Below are positions 57,901-64,000 of a DNA stretch of 64,000 nucleotides, piece after piece. Below the pieces are notes generated by a model. It saw only the letters and a list, made by a program, of their open reading frames with translations. It did not search any database and was not told the DNA's origin. Each line of letters starts with the position of its first letter. Within the stretch, counting starts at the first letter, position 1. The position numbers and the translations under genes are program-made. The DNA is taken from the NCBI GenBank assembly GCA_947579665.1, contig OX388349.1, positions 74,776,841-74,840,840 on the forward strand, given 5' to 3'. Source of the stretch: Sympetrum striolatum (lineage: Eukaryota; Arthropoda; Insecta; Odonata; Libellulidae).

Positions 57901-59640
57901 GTAATTAGTTCTCGGCATATACCTATGATTTATCTGCTCTCCTCTTCTGTTCCTTATTCTTCGGCCTCGTCTCAATTTACAGCTCTCTAGGTTAAAGCAA
58001 GACGAGTATGATTGAGTTACTGTAAAATAATTCAGAAAACATATTAATAGATCAAAATCCAATTCAAATGAATCACAAATTAATGTAACACCAATTTACG
58101 TTATGATCCATTATATGACGTAAATAGTTCTTGGCATATACTTATGATATATCTGCTCTCCTCTTCAGTTCCTTATTCTTCGGCTTTGTCTCTCCCAACA
58201 GCTCTCTCGTAAGAAGCAAGACGAGTATGACTGATTTACTGTAAAATAATTCAGAAAACATATTAATAGATCTAAATCCAATTCCAATGAATCACAAATT
58301 AATATAACACCAATTTACGTTATGATTCATTATATGACGTAAATAGTTCTTGGCATATACTTATGATATATCTGCTCTCCTCTTCTCTTCCTTATTCTTC
58401 GGCCTTGTCTCTCTTTACAGCTCTCTAGGTTAAAGCAAGACGAGTATGATTGAGTTACTGTAAAATAATTCAGAAAATAGATTAGTAGATCGAAATGCTT
58501 TTCCATAGAATCACAAATTAATATAACACCAATTTACGTTATGATTCATTTTATGACGTAAATAGTTCTTGGCATATACTTATGATATATCTGCTCTCCT
58601 TTTTGTTTCCTTCTTCTTCGGTCTTGTCTATCCTCACAGTTCTTTCAGTAAAAGCATGACGCGGATGATTAATTTGTCGTAAAATTATACAGAAAATAGA
58701 TTACTAGATCGAAATTCATTATAACATAGTCACAAAAGAATTTTAACTTACGATGCGATTCATTAAATAAATAAATTAGATCACATCATGTACTTTTTAT
58801 ATATCTGCTCTCCTCTGAGTTTCCTTCATCATCGGCCTTGTCTCTCTATACAGCTCTCTAGGTTGAAGCAAGACGAGGATGATTGATTTGCTATAAAATA
58901 ATGCAGAATATTGATTAATAGATCGAAATACATTTACAAGGAGTCACACATTTTTAAAAAATAATTTACGTTATGATTCATTAAATAACTTAACCAGTTC
59001 TCATCATAAACTTTTGATTTATCTTTTTACAGATCTTTGGGCAAAAGCCAGACGAGAATGATTGAATCGCTTAAGTTTAATACAGAAAATACATTAATAG
59101 ACATAAATGCAATAACAAATAATCACCAAACATCTAACAGCTAACTTATGATATGTTTAAAAACCTATCGTTATAAGCTCTCATCATATACTTATGGTTT
59201 ATCACCTCCCCTTCTGTTCCTTTTTCCATTTCGCGTCTCTCTTTACAGCTCTCTCGGCAGAAGCAAGACGAGGATGATTGCTTCGGATAGATATAATACA
59301 GAAAATTGATTAATAGATCGAAATGCAATTTCTAAGAATCCCATAAATCCAGCACGTAACTTATGATATTTTTAATTAAGGAACTTTTTATCTTTCATCA
59401 TTTACTTATGGATTATCTGCTCTCACATGTTTTTCCATTTTCTTAGTCCGGGTATCTCCTTTCTAATCTCTCAGTAACAGCATGACTAGGATGGTTTCTT
59501 CGGTTAGAAATAATTCAGACCATTGATTAATAGATCAGAAAGGAATTACTTAGAATCCCAAATAATCTAGCAACTAACTTATAAAATGTTCCAATAAAAT
59601 AACGTAATGACCTTTCATCATATACTTAAGGATCGAAGAT
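54915..59640 (-). repeat. 219-bp satellite array, about 21 copies, with exon-like units
   Basis: Core acgttatgattcattat recurs every 216-221 bp (55033, 55253, 55471, 55690 and so on). Central copies are nearly identical; copies after about 58.6 kb are strongly diverged. A 438-bp dimer (56990-57428) is repeated at 57428-57866, a higher-order repeat. On the minus strand each unit looks like an exon of about 97 nt: acceptor ttattttacag, then SYSSCFNLESCKERQGRR-type coding text, then donor gtatatg. Most copies carry TTC TAA in this frame, so many are not codable. Confidence 0.95.
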
Positions 59641-60779
59641 GTTAAGGAACTATCTTTTAGGTATTCAGTAAATTTATTAATTCAACCTCAAAGGGGAATA
59701 TATCTTAACTTATATACTTAAATAAAATACTAGTAGTTGAGTTCTACTAATACCTGAATTTAAACTTTATAATTTGGAATTTGATATAAAAGATAATCCT
59801 AATTCGATCGAAGATCAAATTGGAATTACGTATATGAAAATTAAAATATAATTTCTCGTTTAATGCACTCTTGAGTCCATATGAGACCGCGAAAAGGGTA
59901 AAACTTTTCGAAAAATGAAATCAAGTCTTTAGAGTTTATGATTTGTAGAATTTGATTTTTGGGATAGTGTCGCCTTTAAATTGATAGAAACACTTATTAA
60001 TGTTTATATAAAACCATCTGATATCTAATAACCATCTATACCATGTTTTTACGAGGGGAGACGTGAAATAATCCTTTCAGAATGAAAAACGTATATTAAT
60101 AATTAGAAAGAATAATATAGTTTGTATATATTCGTCACATAAATTTAAAAATGTAACAGAATAAATCGAAATGCAATTCAGTATATTTTATTATTCAGTA
60201 TTCAGTCTGATTTTATTAGCTGTATTCCGAAATAAATGGGAAAATTGTTTAGTGATAAATAGATTGCAGAAAATATATATATTAGAAAACAGTGATTATC
60301 TATGCATAACGAAAGGGTTGAATAACATGTACGACGGATGATACCGAATATCTAATATTAACTTGAAATACCAAGTCCCGTTCAAGTAATCTTTTAAATC
60401 TCGAAAACTGATGTTATTTATTAAACATTCTATGGTCTTAATTCGAACTTTGTGACTTCGAATATCTATATACTGCTTTATATTATAAAAACTTTCTCTC
60501 ACATTAAAGGTGCTTAATGATGTTTTAATACAAACCTTAAGCTTTGCTTTTTATCTATAAACAGTTCTGACCTTATCTCAAATATTAAGACAAAAACATT
60601 TAACTGGATGTCTTAAATAATGTATGAAGACGTAAATTAATTTATTAAGAAAAAACTTTTGGAATATTTGTACTGCGTCAATAAAATATCTTACCCTCGT
60701 ACTGAATAAAATTTGAAAGTAATGAAAGAAACGGCGGAAATTCTAGCAATGCAGAAAATATCATTACAAAAGAACTCAC
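59641..60779. other. No gene seen (probable intron of locus B)
   Basis: AT-rich; no supportable feature. Confidence 0.4.
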
Positions 60780-60901
60780 CTGAATCGGGAATCCGGAAGG
60801 TATTATCTTGTTTATCCTTCGTTTATTTTCGCTATCACAGAAAAGCATCCCGAATAATCATCCAAAGGTGAGTTAATTGACTTCCACATGACTTGAAAAA
60901 A
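60780..60901 (-). CDS. Putative exon of locus B, paralogue of 54296-54408
   Basis: Acceptor ttttatttttttcaag and donor gtgagt bound 122 nt. From an internal ATG the frame reads MLFCDSENKRRINKIIPSGF then PIQ, ending in phase 0 like its paralogue. Upstream of the ATG this frame has a TGA, so it would have to be an initiation exon or is decayed. Confidence 0.35.
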
Positions 60902-61444
60902 ATAAAAAATCACAAATTAATTTCGCAATTAATTAATTATATCCATAAGATTAGCATGAATTATTTCGAACTGATTTTAGTACCAATTAATCTAACTAGT
61001 ATTTCTTATGCAACGTAGTTAAACGAGGACAAGTACCGCATCAAAGATGTTTGTAAAAATATCGCTTCGGGATTCAATTCGAATATTCATCAACCTCAAA
61101 AACAGAGATGACTTAACTGAAACAAGTATAATAAAAATACTTACGTTGCCTGTATAAATCATTTTAAAAATTTGAATTTGAATTCAATAATAATATTCAA
61201 ACAAACCGCTAGTTTAATTGTAAATGAGTAAAGCAGAATTCTTAAAACGATGAAGGATCGTAAAATCAAATACAAATTCTTTTCATAATGAACGTAAAAA
61301 GGATAGTTGAAAGTATCTACTGAAATGATAACATCATCGTTGATCATTCTCGGAATTCAAAAATGCAATTCCATTGATCACGATAAATTGTGATAGTAAT
61401 CGTCTTATACTAACGTTAATTTAAAAAATTTCGAGGTAAGAATT

Positions 61445-61449
<5 letters not shown>
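60902..61449. other. No gene seen (duplicated intron sequence at its left end)
   Basis: See the paired segment 54409-54914. Confidence 0.4.

Positions 61450-61531
<82 letters not shown>
61450..61531. repeat. (TA)n microsatellite, about 40 repeats
   Basis: Uninterrupted ta/at dinucleotides abutting the left terminus (cgagtaaaatgt) of the foldback-related element. Confidence 0.97.
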
Positions 61532-62650
61532 GAGTAAAATGTTGCTTGCATACTGCAAGCAGATCGACAACACTATTTTCATGTTGGCATCATATCGGGA
61601 CGGCCATCAAAAAAAAAAATGGATTGAAATTATTCTTAAAATTCGCTGAAATTCCATCGTCTGACATCGAACCCGGGTCTTTACTGTGAAATTACTATGC
61701 AGCACAATAGAACATCACCATCTCTAACTATGTGTGAAAATTCAAGCAGAAATATGGGCTACAACTGCCTCAAAAGACGTTCTAATTTTCACGAATTTAA
61801 ATGGCTCTCTGGATTCGAAGCAAGGACGATCATGGAAATCTAAAAACATTTTCTGAAAGTTATTTATGATCTCTATCTATTTGCCGAATTTGAAGTTTCT
61901 ATATTATTGGCAAGGTTTTAAAATAATTCCTAAAAATCGGATTAACTTCTGATTGCAGAGACACCTGGTGTCGAACCCAGGACACATTGATAGCTGTGAA
62001 TGCACTGTTTGATTTGTATGGACTTGATCTTTCTATATGCAAAGTTTGAAGTCGAATTCGTGCCGGGAAGTACCTAAAATTTGTTTCCGTTTTCTCCGTA
62101 AGAAATGCATTGAGGAATTTAAATGTCCCTCTGGGATCGAACCAAGGACCATCAGCGAATATATAAAATTTGATTATGATTTATTTTTATGGTATCTAAC
62201 CTCATACCAAATTTCAAGTTTCTGTGCCATCGGAAAAGGGTCCAAAAAAAATCTTAAAAATCGCCACAATGCATTTTAAACGGCCAATTTTTGCCCCGAC
62301 CTAGCATCGAACCAATATTCGTAGATGTCTTTATGGTTTCCATTAGATATGCACGGCATCTAGCGATTCCTTGAATTTCAAATCTCTCCTTTTCCGGGAA
62401 GTGCCTCAAAAAAATTTTCGAAAATCCCCGCCATGTATTCTTATGGACAAAATCGCGACTTTGGGGCCTTCTGGAATCGAACCCATGATACCGAGGTTCA
62501 ATGTCGGATTTTTTCTGGAGGTTACACGTCATGGCCATAACGTGTTAAAAATTTCAAGTCGGTGGCACTTGTGGAACATGGTTAGACTTTTGATCCCCTA
62601 TATATAATTTATAGGTTTATCCGGAGAAGCGTCTATATATAATAGATATG
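61532..62650 (-). mobile_element. Single-arm copy of the B-box-unit (foldback-related) element
   Basis: Begins cgagtaaaatgttgcttgca like 42694 and ends ccggagaagcgtctatatat then aatagatat like 44708, but has one arm and one copy of the terminal ~28-bp repeat. It has six or seven B-box-bearing units of about 160 bp. Its arm extends beyond the point where the left arm at 43550 is truncated and matches the whole right arm. Confidence 0.8.
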
Positions 62651-62960
62651 CAGAGTTCTACCTACTAATAAAGATTAGAATGCAAGAAAAAGGTGAATAT
62701 AATATTATAGGGAGATTTTAAGAAAGATGTTGGATAAAGTACATCTATTAGGGAAATAAAAAAGTTAAATTTTAAATATAAAAGTCGTTGATATGTCATA
62801 GGTTTATGATATCCAGGTAATCTCGAAGTAATTTCCAAAAATATTACGCATTTTACTCCCACACTACAGTAAGATTTATAATTAATTTCAAAAACAACCA
62901 TTCTGAAGACGATTTTCCGAGAAAATAAATTGTGATATAGTATAAACTCTAATGGAAGGT
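62651..62960. other. No gene seen
   Basis: Anonymous AT-rich sequence up to the start of the duplicated block. Confidence 0.5.
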
Positions 62961-64000
62961 AAGCACCGATGAAAACATCTTTGCAGTGGAAGTTATACAT
63001 TTTTTAGGAAACCACGACCTTGAGATGATGCCTTTTTTCCTGTTCTTAATTGCTGGTGTTCAAATTACAGAAAAAATTGAGAATGAAAGTAAGGTATTCT
63101 AAATAACTGAGAAAAAATTGAAGGTGATGCTGGAGTTAAAAAAGGACGAAACAAAGGGAAATCAAATCGACCTAATGAAATCCCCTTTCAAAACGGCTAC
63201 AAATTTTCCGCGTTTGAAACAGCTAACGCGAAGCTCAAAGAAATTAGAGTCATCCATTGCAGACTGCAGACATTGCAAACATCCACAGTTCATCTTGAAT
63301 ATAAAATAATCAAAATCGGAATATAAATATATGATTTAAATGGTAAGCCAAATTATTTTGTTAGAGCAATTTACTCCAAATTTAATTTCAAAGTCAATTT
63401 GAATCACATATCAAAAGGAAAGTTTACAGAAAGAAACTAAAGCTGCCAATCACTGAATTCACCGTGTTAAAGTGCATATTGTCAACATCTGACTAGAAAT
63501 TTTATGTGGAATTCAAAATATTTTCAAAGAAATATTTGAATGATTATCATAATTTATTAAATGTACTATAATAAGTCAAATAAATAAGTCAAACTTAAAA
63601 AATCGTCATATGAAATTTAATTAAGAAACTGAAAAACTTATTTACAACAAAGAATATCTTGTAATGATGCTTTAGATGATTAGACTACTATCAAAGATGC
63701 CTCTTATCTTATGTATACATAGTACAATTAATTATTTCAATGATAAAGTGGCAGCGATGCATTTTTAGTTATGGGACAGGGAGGAGAGGACTGGTAATAC
63801 TCACGAATTGGTCTCGAAACCAGTAGATGCTGATGAGGTGCTCCACTGTAAAGAAAGAAATAAGATTATGAATATGATAGCTTTACATGACAAATCCTGT
63901 CGCTGTCGTTTTCTGTGGAAACGGGTATGGATTATCCAGGAGTCTATGATGGCATTCCGAGAAAATTCACTTTCCCCAAATCTGAAAAAATTAAAACGTC
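62961..64000. repeat. Right copy of the long direct duplication (partner 1-1023)
   Basis: Same orientation and order as 1-1023; high identity with a few indels. Continues past the window edge. Confidence 0.95.
63805..63845 (-). CDS. Putative micro-exon of locus B (copy of 829-869)
   Basis: All 41 bases and both splice sites (ctttctttacag, gtgagt) are identical to 829-869, while neighbouring intron sequence carries substitutions and indels. It would be an upstream exon of the minus-strand locus B, whose first exon lies beyond the window. Confidence 0.45.

Noticed and set aside
54915..59640. CRISPR-like regular repeat array
   Set aside because: The units are contiguous 219-bp monomers without unique spacers, in a eukaryotic context; it is a satellite.
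9333..59640. Direct homology between the 224-bp exon array of locus C and the 219-bp satellite of locus B
   Set aside because: Similar period and exon-intron layout, but I could not align the units convincingly by eye; kept only as analogy.

Overview
This is AT-rich nuclear DNA from a eukaryote, most likely an arthropod and probably an insect. The evidence is: no operons or dense prokaryotic-style coding, canonical GT/AG splice sites around short exons, relics of many animal transposon families (RTE, Ty3/gypsy, Penelope-like, Tigger/pogo, hAT, PIF/Harbinger, tRNA-derived SINEs, MITEs), a large satellite and GC-rich minisatellites. I cannot name the species. Almost every long open frame is a transposon relic or an artefact of GC-rich minisatellites. 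The only conserved cellular gene I recognise is a minus-strand relative of CGRRF1 (a membrane RING-finger protein), seen as two phase-compatible exons at 28818-28983 and 25859-26009.

The most interesting content is at the two edges. Three apparently paralogous loci look like a family of small genes built from very short exons. Locus A (minus, about 3.1 kb to beyond the left edge) has a CCAAT promoter, a non-coding first exon (ends 3041) and short exons at 1869-1938 and 829-869 whose phases join. Locus C (plus, about 7.95 to 13.6 kb) is divergent from A, with a related promoter, a non-coding first exon ending at 8237, a possible signal-peptide exon at 9245, six tandem copies of a roughly 60-nt exon (period about 224 bp, 9333-10502) and a terminal exon at 13529-13620. 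Locus B (minus, beyond the right edge to 52.8 kb) has a copy of exon 829-869 at 63805-63845, two paralogous exons at 60780-60901 and 54296-54408 flanking a 219-bp satellite of about 21 copies with exon-like units, and a terminal exon at 52798-52896 homologous to that of locus C. Downstream of both terminal exons lies the same composite 3' region followed by a different G-rich minisatellite. The first 1023 bases recur at 62961-64000, so the A and B loci belong to a duplication of about 63 kb.

The middle of the window is transposon graveyard. 19.7-21.5 kb holds a shrunken gypsy element with 121-bp LTRs. 23.2-25.2 kb holds a Penelope-like relic with a hammerhead-like motif, next to a Tigger end. 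30-33.5 kb holds one hAT element nested in another, each with an 8-bp target duplication. 37.6-38.3 kb is a Harbinger transposase. 42.0-49.6 kb is a mirrored complex of tandem repeats containing a 2-kb foldback element whose arms are arrays of ~160-bp units, each carrying a pol III B-box-like motif; a second copy lies at 61.5-62.65 kb. An R1/Jockey-type ORF1 pseudogene lies at 49.6-50.6 kb.

All exon calls without a named family are inferences from splice sites, open frames and paralogy seen by eye. No alignment program, database or transcript data was available.
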